Of a stretch of 49,334 nucleotides of DNA, positions 26,428 to 34,331 are shown one piece after another. Positions within the stretch are counted from its first letter, which is position 1, and each line of letters starts with the position of its first letter. The position numbers and the translations under genes were made by a program. The notes under the pieces are model-generated. The model did not search any database. It saw nothing but the letters and a program-made list of their open reading frames with translations, and was not told the DNA's origin. Origin of the DNA: an uncultured bacterium (lineage in GTDB: Bacteria; Bacillota; Clostridia; UBA1381); assembly GCA_905215805.1 (NCBI GenBank), contig CAJMRL010000022.1, forward strand, positions 1 through 49,334, read 5' to 3'.

Positions 26428-27300
26428 TTATGCTGTAAACAGGCTGTTTATCACGCCTATTATTCTCTTTGCCGTTTCGGGCCTGTTCATCGTATAAAGA
26501 TGAATTCCGTCAATATCATTCGATACAAGCTCGATAATCTGATCTACCGCATATGCAAGTCCCGCCTGTGTGAGTGCCTGCGGATTATCCTGATATTTTG
26601 AGATCATGCGCGTAAACTTTGACGGCATCGACGCTCCGCCCGAAAGAATACACATCTTCTCTATCTGGCTCTTGCTGGTAAGCGGCATTATTCCGGCGGT
26701 GATAGGAACGTTTATGCCCTTTCTTGCCGCCATATCACGGAAGCGGTAAAAAGCGTCATTGTCGAAAAACATCTGAGTTACAAGGAACTCAACTCCCGAA
26801 TCCACCTTGATCTTCAGATTCTCAATATCCCTCTCAAGGCTCTCGCAGTCGGGATGACACTCCGGATAGCATGCGCCGCCCACGCAGAAGCCGCCAAAAT
26901 CTCTTATCGCCGCCGCAAGCTCACAGGCATATTTATAACCGCCCGGAACAGGGTAGGGGGAGTCCTTGGGAATATCTCCTCTAAGAGCAAGTATATTCTT
27001 TATCCCGCGCGATTTCAAATCCTCAAGAGCCGAATGTATCTGCTCACGGTCAGACGATACGCATGTCAAATGCGCCAGCGCCGTAAGGGAGAGCTTGTCC
27101 TCCATATACTGGGCAACCTCGGCGGTCTTTTTGGAGGTAGAGCCGCCCGCTCCGTATGTAACGCTCATATAATCTATCGGCAGCTTTGCCATTTCATCAA
27201 TAGCCGTAGTAACGCTCTCTATTGAATTGCTCTTTTTCGGAGGGAATACCTCGAACGAAAGAACCGGCTTTTTATTCGCAAAAATATCCTTTATATACAT
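26428..27300 (-). CDS. metF: 5,10-methylenetetrahydrofolate reductase
   Basis: Reduces 5,10-methylene-THF to 5-methyl-THF, the methyl donor for MetH. The 290-residue FAD-binding TIM barrel starts FEVFPPKK and includes YMSVTYGAGGSTS (FAD and folate site), NILALRGDIPKDSPY and the QMFFDNDAFYRF strand, all diagnostic. AAAAGGAG lies eight bases before the ATG. First gene of the metF-metH operon; its promoter overlaps head-on with that of galU. Confidence 0.96.
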   Translation of the reverse strand: MYIKDIFANKKPVLSFEVFPPKKSNSIESVTTAIDEMAKLPIDYMSVTYGAGGSTSKKTAEVAQYMEDKLSLTALAHLTCVSSDREQIHSALEDLKSRGIKNILALRGDIPKDSPYPVPGGYKYACELAAAIRDFGGFCVGGACYPECHPDCESLERDIENLKIKVDSGVEFLVTQMFFDNDAFYRFRDMAARKGINVPITAGIMPLTSKSQIEKMCILSGGASMPSKFTRMISKYQDNPQALTQAGLAYAVDQIIELVSNDIDGIHLYTMNRPETAKRIIGVINSLFTA

Positions 27301-27380
27301 TCAAACAACTCCTTTTTACTATTACATATCTAAAAATCGATAATATTTAAAGAAATTTTCAATTCTTTTTCTGATTTCCT

Positions 27381-27416
27381 CTTGATATTATACAACAAAA
27401 ATGTTATAATATCAAG
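27381..27416. promoter_or_regulatory. Mirror-image overlapping promoters of galU and metF
   Basis: A 36-base inverted repeat with 12-bp perfect arms (CTTGATATTATA). Plus strand: TTGATA 27382-27387, 17 bases, TATAAT 27405-27410 (galU). Minus strand: TTGATA 27415-27410, 17 bases, TATAAT 27392-27387 (metF). The same DNA holds both promoters facing in opposite directions, so two polymerases cannot occupy it at once. Confidence 0.75.
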
Positions 27417-27454
27417 TAGATAACGCTATTTTTAACAGAAAGGACACAAAGCTA

Positions 27455-28315
27455 ATGAAAATTACCAAGGCTGTTATCCCGGCTGCGGGGTTCGGAACGA
27501 GATTTCTTCCGGCTACTAAGGCAGTGCCTAAGGAAATGCTGCCGATAATCGACAAACCTACTATCCAGTACATAGCCGAAGAGGCTATAAATGCCGGAAT
27601 CACTGATTTACTGATAATCGTTTCAAGAGGAAAAGACGCTATTGTCAATCATTTTGATAAGGCGTTTGAGCTTGAAAGCATTTTGGAGCGCGATGGAAAA
27701 ACCGAGATGCTCGAGGCTGTAAGGGAAGTATCTTCAAAGCTTGACGTGCATTTCATAAGACAGCAGGAGCAAAAGGGACTTGGACATGCGGTTCTTTATG
27801 CAAAGAAGTTTATCGGAAACGAACCGTTTGCGGTAATGCTTGGCGATGATGTTGTTGTAAGCGATAAGCCGTGTATAGGACAGCTCATGGAGCAGTATGA
27901 AAAGGTAAACGCAAGTATTTTGGGTGTACAGCGCGTCGGCATGGATCAGGTATCGAAATACGGCGTCGTAGCCGCTGAGCCTGTTGAGGGAAGATTATAC
28001 CGCGCTACAGGAATGGTTGAAAAGCCCAAGCGTGAGGATGCTCCGTCGGATATGGCTGTTTTGGGAAGATATATTATTACGCCCGGCATTTTTGAATGCC
28101 TTGAGCATACGCCAAAGGGTGCGGGCGGTGAGATACAGCTCACAGACGCGCTTGTTATGCTTTCTCAAAAAGAGCCGCTTTATGCCTATGATTTTGAGGG
28201 CAGACGCTATGACATCGGCAGCAAGCAGGGATTCCTGCAGGCTACAGTGGATTTCGCTCTTGCGAGGGATGATTTAAAGGATGAATTTAGGGAGTACCTT
28301 AAAACAATTATTTAA
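27455..28315 (+). CDS. galU: UTP--glucose-1-phosphate uridylyltransferase
   Basis: Makes UDP-glucose for glycolipids, teichoic acid or polysaccharide. The 286 residues begin with the nucleotidyltransferase signature VIPAAGFGTRFLPATKAVPK (family GalU/GtaB) and contain LPIIDKPTIQYI, LGDDVV for metal and nucleotide, GMVEKPK and GAGGEIQLTDAL. Length and order match the family. AAAGGAC precedes the ATG by nine bases. The gene ends at a terminator shared with the MNT-HEPN operon coming from the other side. Confidence 0.96.
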   Translation: MKITKAVIPAAGFGTRFLPATKAVPKEMLPIIDKPTIQYIAEEAINAGITDLLIIVSRGKDAIVNHFDKAFELESILERDGKTEMLEAVREVSSKLDVHFIRQQEQKGLGHAVLYAKKFIGNEPFAVMLGDDVVVSDKPCIGQLMEQYEKVNASILGVQRVGMDQVSKYGVVAAEPVEGRLYRATGMVEKPKREDAPSDMAVLGRYIITPGIFECLEHTPKGAGGEIQLTDALVMLSQKEPLYAYDFEGRRYDIGSKQGFLQATVDFALARDDLKDEFREYLKTII

Positions 28316-28401
28316 TTTTGCCCCAAGTTTTTATAAAATTTTTATAAATCTTGTCCCATGCAATCCTTCCTTCCACCGTATTATATTATAAAAGGATTGC
28401 A

Positions 28402-28428
28402 AAAAAAGCGCCCGCTTGGGCGCTTTTT
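28402..28428. terminator. Bidirectional terminator between galU and the HEPN gene
   Basis: AAAAAGCGCCC, loop GCTT (28414-28417), GGGCGCTTTTT: T runs on both strands. A second inverted repeat lies just before it (28359-28368 with 28392-28401). Confidence 0.88.
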
Positions 28429-28594
28429 ACTGTCTTATTATAATTATGTCGTTGAGCGAAATGCTTCTCTTAAACCGTATATAGGAATTACAGCAATCAG
28501 GAACGATCATTTCACTATGATTTTCAAAAATATCATTAATGACTTCATTGCATATCTGTAATACAAATTATCCATATAAAACTGCAAGATATTT
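28429..28594. other. Gap with a possible gene remnant
   Basis: No convincing gene. On the minus strand a short open frame of about 41 codons (roughly 28439-28561), opening after a TAA and lacking a good start, ends just before the terminator and has protein-like composition. It may be the eroded tail of a third gene of the MNT-HEPN operon; this is a guess. Confidence 0.2.
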
Positions 28595-28993
28595 TTATTT
28601 TAACGAAAAAATATACTTCTTAATCTCTGTCAAAAATCTTTCAGCATTTTCCACCTGCTGTACAGTTTCTTCTTTTGATAAAATATAAAAATCCTCATAA
28701 TCTGCCTCTTGACGTATTTCAAAAGCATTTTGCAAAATATATGAATATATTTTATCAAAAACTCCGCTTTTAATATAATGCTCTCGGAAATATGCAATAA
28801 CTCCTGAATGACGTTTTCTATCCTCACCGTCTATAGCAAGAACGGCTCTTGCACTATGAAAAATAGCATAATATGCTCTATTGGCAGCTGCCATAAAACA
28901 ATCATTTTTTAATAGAAGCTTTGCTTCATTTAAACAGCTTTGTGATTTTTCCAATCTGTATACCGCCAAATCGTAATTCGCTGTATCAGGCAT
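28595..28993 (-). CDS. HEPN domain protein (toxin of an MNT-HEPN pair)
   Basis: A 132-residue helical protein with the HEPN RNase signature R-x6-H in NRAYYAIFHSARAVL (Arg39, His46), plus the preceding acidic helix KSQSCLNEAKLLLKND and the HSGVIAYFREHY helix typical of the family. HEPN toxins cut RNA and are held in check by the partner nucleotidyltransferase, in known cases by AMPylation of the toxin. Its start overlaps the end of the MNT gene by eight bases, so the two are translationally coupled. It is more AT-rich than the surrounding genes. Confidence 0.88.
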   Translation of the reverse strand: MPDTANYDLAVYRLEKSQSCLNEAKLLLKNDCFMAAANRAYYAIFHSARAVLAIDGEDRKRHSGVIAYFREHYIKSGVFDKIYSYILQNAFEIRQEADYEDFYILSKEETVQQVENAERFLTEIKKYIFSLK

Positions 28994-29324
28994 ACATTAC
29001 ACCGTCTTTCAATACATTTTTATAGAAAGGAAGTGTATTTTTCCACTTTTCAAAGACCTGTGCACTTTGAAGCTTAGATGTTATAAAAACATTATTTTCA
29101 ATATTCAAATCAGCGCAGAAGCAGCTTAAATCCCACCGGTATTTACTCAGCTCCTCCGGAGTCATATCAACCATAATCATAACGTCAATATCAGACTCCT
29201 CATTGTAGTCGCCTCGTGCATACGAGCCGTATAGAATAACGTGCTTAAGCTTACTGCCGAACACTTCTTTGGAATACTCCGTTATTTGATCAATAAGCTT
29301 ATTCAACAAAAACTTATCACACAT
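28986..29324 (-). CDS. MNT nucleotidyltransferase (antitoxin of the pair)
   Basis: A 112-residue minimal nucleotidyltransferase. The polymerase-beta-like active site is complete: Gly33-Ser34, then ten residues, then Asp45-x-Asp47, within LYGSYARGDYNEESDIDVMI. Such MNT proteins neutralise an adjacent HEPN toxin. GGAGTG precedes the ATG. It begins only 15 bases after the stop of the SLH protein gene, with no room for a promoter of its own, so it must be transcribed from within or upstream of the SLH gene. Confidence 0.9.
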   Translation of the reverse strand: MCDKFLLNKLIDQITEYSKEVFGSKLKHVILYGSYARGDYNEESDIDVMIMVDMTPEELSKYRWDLSCFCADLNIENNVFITSKLQSAQVFEKWKNTLPFYKNVLKDGVMYA

Positions 29325-29339
29325 TTTATATCACTCCGA

Positions 29340-30389
29340 TCATTGGCACACATCAAAAAGTCTGGTCACTGTAGCTATCGCCTGCTGTCTGGTGTAATAG
29401 CCTGTCGGGTCAAAATGAGTCTTGTCGATACCGCTCATTATGCCATTGTCGCCTACCCATTTAACATAAAACTCCGCCCAAGGCGCTATAAGGTCATTAT
29501 CATCATATGCAAGATTATAATTGGTCTGGATATACTTAAATTTTGACGCTGTTTCGGTAAGCATTTTCGCCGCTTCCTGCCTTGTTATGCAGGCGTCTGG
29601 GTCAAATATGCCGTCCGATTTTCCGCTTACTATACCCATGCTGTAGAGTATGCTTATAGACGGATCACGGCCGTCGCAGTCCGTAAAATAATTTAATAAA
29701 TAATTCTGATTATTGTATCGCATATAGTCATCAATCGAAGCATATCCGTTTGTAACCGCTATAAAGTTACTCAAAAGCATACAAAACTGCTCTCTTGAAA
29801 TATATCCGCCGTAATTCGAGCTGAGCTCATACGGCAAAAGAGAACGGGACGCCGCCTGCTGTACCGGCGAAACCGCCCAAGGATCTTCCGGCAGCTTCAA
29901 AAAGTCATAATCCGTTCTTAAATGAACGTCCGCTCCCTGCTGCTTTGCGGTATCCTCTTTATACATAGAATCCAGATACATAAAATTCTTTAGATCCTCG
30001 TCATCCATCTGGTAGCATACATAATTGCTGCTTCCGTAAAGTCCTATCTGAACTCCCGATGAAAGATTAAAGCAGCGTACAGCTCCCGATGAAGTATGAA
30101 GGTTAAGCGTTATACCGCGCATAGGATTAGGGTTTATACGCCTTGTAAGCTCGATTTCCGACGCCGAGTTATAAAAATCCTGTATTTCGCTTTCCGTAAG
30201 AGAAATATACATTCCGTCCTTTACGCTCGAAAGAGTTGCGCTCGTAATATCCGACGGGTTATATATTTCCAACGCCTCCGCCATCGTCATGCGTGCGGGA
30301 AGATTTACCACATCATAAGCCATCGCCGGAACAGCTGCCGCAGCGGCTATTATTACAGCCGAAATAAGAGCGGTGATTTTCTTCAACAT
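29340..30389 (-). CDS. Secreted SLH-domain surface protein
   Basis: A 349-residue exported protein. Residues 1-24 form an Ala-rich signal peptide. The middle (25-190) is unrecognised and contains a segment about side-chain-like response (IELTRRINPNPMRGITLNL). The C-terminal half (about 195-349) has S-layer homology repeats: ISREQFCMLLSNFI, YSMGIVSGKSDGIFDPDACITRQEAAKML and WAEFYVKWVGDNGIMSGIDKTHFDPTGYYTRQQAIATV. SLH repeats bind pyruvylated wall polymers. The ATG at 30389 is better than a GTG nine bases upstream, because the AAGGAA site is then properly spaced. It follows the stalk protein by 13 bases. Confidence 0.85.
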   Translation of the reverse strand: MLKKITALISAVIIAAAAAVPAMAYDVVNLPARMTMAEALEIYNPSDITSATLSSVKDGMYISLTESEIQDFYNSASEIELTRRINPNPMRGITLNLHTSSGAVRCFNLSSGVQIGLYGSSNYVCYQMDDEDLKNFMYLDSMYKEDTAKQQGADVHLRTDYDFLKLPEDPWAVSPVQQAASRSLLPYELSSNYGGYISREQFCMLLSNFIAVTNGYASIDDYMRYNNQNYLLNYFTDCDGRDPSISILYSMGIVSGKSDGIFDPDACITRQEAAKMLTETASKFKYIQTNYNLAYDDNDLIAPWAEFYVKWVGDNGIMSGIDKTHFDPTGYYTRQQAIATVTRLFDVCQ

Positions 30390-30402
30390 ACAATACACTT
30401 CC

Positions 30403-31611
30403 TTATACAGAATACGGTGAAAGCACCATCTTTGTTCCGTCCGGATTTGTTACAAAAAACTCAATATATGACGGATTATAATCATCGACATACATATCGG
30501 TAACTGTAAACTCACTTAATTCAGCAGCCTGAACAGTTCCGGTAGGCTGAGCGTTACGATAGCTTCCGCCGTTAAATGTATCGGTCGTATAGTAGCGGTA
30601 GACCATATTGTCATTATATGTATGCACAAGCTTTCTCGGTATCATATTAACTGCATTTGAGACCTTATACTGGGTTATAATACCGTTCTCAAGCTGGTAC
30701 GCGCTTCCGGTAAGCATTATATCGGTAAAGCACAGTCCCTCCATATCCGAGAGTATATAGCTCTTCTCATCAAAGAACAGCCTTGAAACATATCTTACTG
30801 AAGCAATCTTGTCTCCGTTCATAACAGGAGTCAGATTTTCTCCGTCATAGCGGAAGAAATACGCCGTAAGGCAATCGCCGTTCGCCGTTACTATTATTTC
30901 ATTTTTGCCGTCGCTCTTGTCAATATCCACGACTGCAAAAGAGTATGTGCTCGGCATGAAGCTAAGCTGCTGCGTAAAATCTTTTCCGTCTATTATGAGC
31001 AGGGGAGACGCCTCTCCTGAGGTATCAAGCGTTCTTGTGAACGCGATGGTTTCGTTAACGCCATCGCCGTTCGCATCGACATCTTTCCATGCAAAGCTCT
31101 GGTCACTATAGAATGAAGCAGCATCCGCTATATCCATAAAGCCATAGCGCCTTGCCGCATACGGTCTGTAGTTATTGCCGTCCGTTCCGACTATAACCAT
31201 GGAATGGTAGCCGTCCCATGCTATCGAAAAATCCATCGCCTCGCCTATAGCGCGAACCGGTATAAGAACTCTGTCATTTATCATCGAAGCCGGAACTGAA
31301 AGCGCAACCTGCGTTCCGTTCTTGTATAAGACGCTGTCGTTAAGAGTTATCGAAACAGTATACGCACCTCTTACAAGGGTTGCAGTCTGAGTTGTCTGAT
31401 CCCAGCTTACCTGTGCGCCTGCCTTTTCAAAAACGGCGCGTATCGGAACGAGTGTAGAGCCGTCAATAATTACCGGCGGCTGGTCAAACTCGACCCTCTC
31501 ATTATTTACTATAACGCTTACCGTATCTTCCTCTGCTCCGGCCGGCAGCGCAAATGCAAATGAAAGCGCCATTGACATTATGAGCAGCGCTGAAATTATC
31601 TTTTTCATCAT
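30403..31611 (-). CDS. Secreted stalk-domain protein
   Basis: A 402-residue exported protein: signal peptide 1-26, then a copper-amine-oxidase N-terminal (stalk) domain at about 29-130 with the two paired motifs IIDGSTLVPIRAVFEKAGA and MINDRVLIPVRAIGEAMDF. The remainder (about 150-402) is beta-rich with FG-GAP-like acidic calcium loops (DVDANGDGVNETIAF, DIDKSDGKNEIIV), suggesting a propeller. AAAGGAG precedes paired ATG codons at 31611 and 31608. It is co-oriented with pyrE (28-base gap) and with the SLH gene. The stalk part is often paired with wall-bound proteins, so an envelope role is inferred. Confidence 0.82.
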   Translation of the reverse strand: MMKKIISALLIMSMALSFAFALPAGAEEDTVSVIVNNERVEFDQPPVIIDGSTLVPIRAVFEKAGAQVSWDQTTQTATLVRGAYTVSITLNDSVLYKNGTQVALSVPASMINDRVLIPVRAIGEAMDFSIAWDGYHSMVIVGTDGNNYRPYAARRYGFMDIADAASFYSDQSFAWKDVDANGDGVNETIAFTRTLDTSGEASPLLIIDGKDFTQQLSFMPSTYSFAVVDIDKSDGKNEIIVTANGDCLTAYFFRYDGENLTPVMNGDKIASVRYVSRLFFDEKSYILSDMEGLCFTDIMLTGSAYQLENGIITQYKVSNAVNMIPRKLVHTYNDNMVYRYYTTDTFNGGSYRNAQPTGTVQAAELSEFTVTDMYVDDYNPSYIEFFVTNPDGTKMVLSPYSV

Positions 31612-31639
31612 ACTTCTCCTTTCCGGATATTATGTCAAA

Positions 31640-32296
31640 TTATAAAACACAGTACTTCTCCATATATTTTTCCATATCGGAAAGCACTTCTCCATAGCCT
31701 CCGTCAGCCTTCAAATAGTCATATATATCCTTTACGGTCACTATTGAATGCACCTTTATTCCAAATTCGTCCATAACCTCCATTACAGCTGTTTTAGACG
31801 CATTCTGTCCTATCTCACAGCGGTTTACGGATATAAACATATCCTTTACCTCTACGTTTGCGGCATTTCTCAATATCGGCATTGTTTCACGCACTGCCGT
31901 GCCTGCCGTTATAACATCCTCGATGATTATAACGTTATCCCCGTCCTTGGGCTTATATCCTACAAGAGAACCGCCCTCGCCGTGATCCTTTGCTTCCTTT
32001 CTGTTGAAGAAATACGGCTTATCAATCCCGTACTCGTCATAAAGCGAGCCTGCACATGCCGCCGCAAGCGGTATTCCCTTATACGCCGGACCAAACATAC
32101 AGTCAAAATTATCGCCGCACTGCTCCTTTACGAGCTGAGCATAAAATTTGCCGAGCGTCGCAATCTGCTTTCCTGTTCTGTAGTTTCCGGTGTTTATAAA
32201 ATACGGCGTATTTCTGCCGCTCTTTGTAACAAAGCTGCCGAAACGCAGAACATCGCTCTCCATCATAAATTCAATAAATTCTTTTTTAGATAACAT
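31640..32296 (-). CDS. pyrE: Orotate phosphoribosyltransferase
   Basis: Joins orotate to PRPP to give OMP in pyrimidine synthesis. The 218 residues contain the family's PRPP-binding motif VIIIEDVITAGTA (122-134), the flexible catalytic loop with RKEAKDHGEGGSLVG, and the N-terminal FGSFVTKSGRNTPYFINTG. No other pyrimidine genes are nearby, which is unusual but not rare. GGGAGG and AAAGGA lie before the ATG. It sits between the sigma-factor gene group and the secreted-protein genes; no firm promoter or terminator was seen on either side, so it may be read from the sigma operon. Confidence 0.95.
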   Translation of the reverse strand: MLSKKEFIEFMMESDVLRFGSFVTKSGRNTPYFINTGNYRTGKQIATLGKFYAQLVKEQCGDNFDCMFGPAYKGIPLAAACAGSLYDEYGIDKPYFFNRKEAKDHGEGGSLVGYKPKDGDNVIIIEDVITAGTAVRETMPILRNAANVEVKDMFISVNRCEIGQNASKTAVMEVMDEFGIKVHSIVTVKDIYDYLKADGGYGEVLSDMEKYMEKYCVL

Positions 32297-32358
32297 ATCC
32301 TTTTCCTCCCTTGTATAGGTTTTTATTTTTATTAATAAATTCCGGCGATCCTTTTAAT

Positions 32359-32499
32359 CTATGCAAGACCAAGCTCTTTCATAGCCTCTTCTTCCGAAAC
32401 AAAAACACCGCAGTCCGGATCGTTTTTTATCTGTTCAAGCATAGCGATATCTATCTCATCAGGTTCTTCCTCTTCAAATATGAATATATCTTTCTTCAT
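32359..32499 (-). CDS. 46-residue acidic ORF behind the sigma factor
   Basis: A small gene that begins ten bases after the sigma-factor stop, with GAGGGA overlapping that stop as ribosome binding site. The product starts MKKDIFIFEEEEPDEID, is strongly acidic in its first half, and ends VFVSEEEAMKELGLA, a tail resembling the C-terminal ends of some RelB/Phd-type antitoxins. That resemblance is weak and there is no toxin gene next to it. Coupling to the sigma gene suggests a joint role, for example a regulator or a short binding peptide. The codon pattern, site and spacing make it likely to be real. Confidence 0.65.
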   Translation of the reverse strand: MKKDIFIFEEEEPDEIDIAMLEQIKNDPDCGVFVSEEEAMKELGLA

Positions 32500-32509
32500 T
32501 TTAGTTCCC

Positions 32510-33247
32510 TCAATCTCTGAAATACATATTCCTAAGTTTTTTGAGTACGTTTTTTTCCATTCTTGACACCTGCATCTGTGACACGCCCATCACTTGAGCA
32601 ATCTCACTCTGGCTTTTTTCATCATAATATCTGTATTTTATAAAATCTCTTTCCTTTTTCCCAAGCTTTTCTATGCAGCTTTTAAGAAAATCCCTGTTCT
32701 CCAGCATCAAAAACCTGTCATCCTCAACGCCGAGAACGTCTGAAAGCGAAAGCGCTCCATTGGCATATGCTTCATATTCGAGAGATTTCATAAATGAAGA
32801 ATCACCGATATTATCAAGCTTTTTCATATCTTCATCCGAAATGTTAAGTATCCTCGCAATTTCCTCATTGCTCACTTCACTTTTGCTGCGCTTTATCTGC
32901 TCCGCTTTATAGAACATCTCATAAAGCCGGCGGGGTATCCTTATAAAGCTGCCCTTGTCACGAAAATAATTACGTATTTCACCCATAACCGTCGGCGTAG
33001 CAAAGGTCGCGAATTTTACCCCTCTGTCGGGATCAAATCTCTCCACCGCATACATTATCCCCATTGACGCAACCTGATATATATCGTCATATTCTATGCC
33101 GCGGTTTATAAATTTTCTCGACAGTATTTCCGCTATATACATATAATGCTCCACAAGCTTATCTCTTATAGCCGTATTTCCCGTTTCGCGGTACAAAGAA
33201 AACAGCTCATATTCGTCCTGTGCGGATTCCTTTATCAAGGCTGCCAA
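32510..33247 (-). CDS. RNA polymerase sigma factor, SigB/SigF/SigG subfamily
   Basis: A 245-residue sigma-70 factor lacking region 1. Region 2 shows HYMYIAEILSRKFINRGIEYDDIYQVASMGIMYAVERFDPDRGVKFATFATPTVMGEIRNYFRDKG as separate blocks matching the B/F/G group, region 3 the RIPRRLYEMFYKAEQI helix, and region 4 the SQSEIAQVMGVSQMQVSRMEK helix-turn-helix. The sporulation relatives normally sit in spoIIA or spoIIG operons and SigB with rsb genes; none is here. TTG at 33247 is the start, with AGGAGGG six bases upstream. The upstream neighbour encodes a membrane-anchored protein and the downstream one a tiny acidic ORF. Confidence 0.88.
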   Translation of the reverse strand: MAALIKESAQDEYELFSLYRETGNTAIRDKLVEHYMYIAEILSRKFINRGIEYDDIYQVASMGIMYAVERFDPDRGVKFATFATPTVMGEIRNYFRDKGSFIRIPRRLYEMFYKAEQIKRSKSEVSNEEIARILNISDEDMKKLDNIGDSSFMKSLEYEAYANGALSLSDVLGVEDDRFLMLENRDFLKSCIEKLGKKERDFIKYRYYDEKSQSEIAQVMGVSQMQVSRMEKNVLKKLRNMYFRD

Positions 33248-33280
33248 AAGAAGCCCTCCTTACACCGCCTTAGAGCGGCA

Positions 33281-33937
33281 TTATTTTACAAGGAACTGCG
33301 CAAGCTTTACCGACTCATTATATGCCGCTTGCTCAAGCTCACCTTCCTTATAATTTCTTTTCATCAGCAAATACATATCATCACTGATATAGCTGTTATC
33401 CTTAAAATACGAGCTGTCTGCCAGGCTCACCGCATACGGCTCTCCGTCAACCATATACAGACGGCTCTCATCTGCATCTGTCCAATCATATGTATGAGCA
33501 TACACATCGTCACGGTATGAATTGTTAAGCATACGCATAAGCCGTTTTGAATCTACTATATAAATATAGCTTCCTTCATCATACATGCTCATGTCAAGCT
33601 TTGAATCCAATGCGGTATCGTATTCCTCGCTTCCTGAAGTATCGGTATATGAGAGCGTCTGGAAAAATACCGAGCTTTCGCCATTGCCGTCAACATCTCC
33701 GATCCTTGAGTTCCAATCCGCAACAAGACTGTCCGTCTGCTCCTGAGCAAAAAACTGATGTCCTGCATATGTCACCGTAAAATCATATTGAGGCTGCACC
33801 GCACATTGATGAATCGTGAATACTATCAGCACCAATGCCGCCGCTATTCCAATTGTATGCCATTTATAATACATCCAGAAATACGGCCACCACTCTTTTG
33901 TAAATCTTTTCGGCACAACGCCGTAATGTTCCGCCAT
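33281..33937 (-). CDS. Membrane-anchored protein upstream of the sigma factor
   Basis: A 218-residue protein of no family I recognise. An aromatic, basic cytosolic start (about 1-28, with EWWPYFWMYYKWH) leads into one transmembrane helix (about 29-50), and the remaining 165 residues should lie outside, acidic and Tyr/Ser-rich. The ATG at 33937 fits GGAGG eight bases upstream. It has its own good promoter and precedes the sigma gene by 33 bases, so it is the first gene of the operon. Topology resembles single-pass anti-sigma or sensor proteins, but no anti-sigma domain is visible; that role is only an inference. Confidence 0.72.
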   Translation of the reverse strand: MAEHYGVVPKRFTKEWWPYFWMYYKWHTIGIAAALVLIVFTIHQCAVQPQYDFTVTYAGHQFFAQEQTDSLVADWNSRIGDVDGNGESSVFFQTLSYTDTSGSEEYDTALDSKLDMSMYDEGSYIYIVDSKRLMRMLNNSYRDDVYAHTYDWTDADESRLYMVDGEPYAVSLADSSYFKDNSYISDDMYLLMKRNYKEGELEQAAYNESVKLAQFLVK

Positions 33938-33978
33938 AATTCCAACCTCCGTAAGCAATAATTACAACTTATCAATTT

Positions 33979-34007
33979 ATTATACCATATCTTAACCAAA
34001 TAATCAA
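33979..34007 (-). promoter_or_regulatory. Promoter of the sigma-factor operon
   Basis: Minus-strand TTGATT (34007-34002), 17 bases, TATAAT (33984-33979), with TG extended -10. Confidence 0.75.
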
Positions 34008-34086
34008 GTCATTTTTGTGAAGTATGCTAAAACATTTTGTTAATTTAATATAACTTTTACTGTTATGCTGATTTTCTCATTAACAA

Positions 34087-34113
34087 GAAAAAGCTCCCAA
34101 AGGGAGCTTTTTC
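34087..34113. terminator. Terminator after the short peptide gene
   Basis: GAAAAAGCTCCC (34087-34098), loop AAA, GGGAGCTTTTTC (34102-34113): a 12-bp perfect stem with T-rich flanks on both strands. Confidence 0.85.
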
Positions 34114-34130
34114 TGCTAAAGGAGCACATA

Positions 34131-34313
34131 TTATTCACCTTTTACCTGAATATCCTGAATCTTAACCGTAGTTGTGGAATCTACGCCTTTTTCCTCAAAC
34201 ATATACTCGTTAAGCTGTCTTGCCGCATATTCAGCCTGCGTGCTTTCTGTAAGTACATCGTCCTCCTCATCAAAAAGGAGAATACAAATTTCCGGTTCAA
34301 TATACTTTTTCAA
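34131..34313 (-). CDS. 60-residue short peptide, intact copy
   Basis: A small peptide starting MKKYIEPEICILLFDEEDDVLTES, the pattern of a set of short uncharacterised Clostridia peptides (MKKY, PE, hydrophobic strand, acidic patch, VLTxS). The tail STTTVKIQDIQVKGE is beta-like. The start is TTG at 34313 with GAGGGGGAAA upstream. It follows the 994-residue secreted protein by 18 bases and ends at a strong terminator, so the two share a transcript. A truncated second copy lies on the other side of the large gene. A role as a precursor, adaptor or folding partner of the large protein is only a guess. Confidence 0.7.
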   Translation of the reverse strand: MKKYIEPEICILLFDEEDDVLTESTQAEYAARQLNEYMFEEKGVDSTTTVKIQDIQVKGE

Positions 34314-34331
34314 TCTGATTTCCCCCTCTTA

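Noticed and set aside
28358..28561. A 67-codon plus-strand frame after galU
   Set aside because: It runs through the inverted repeat and terminator and has no ribosome site or sensible composition.
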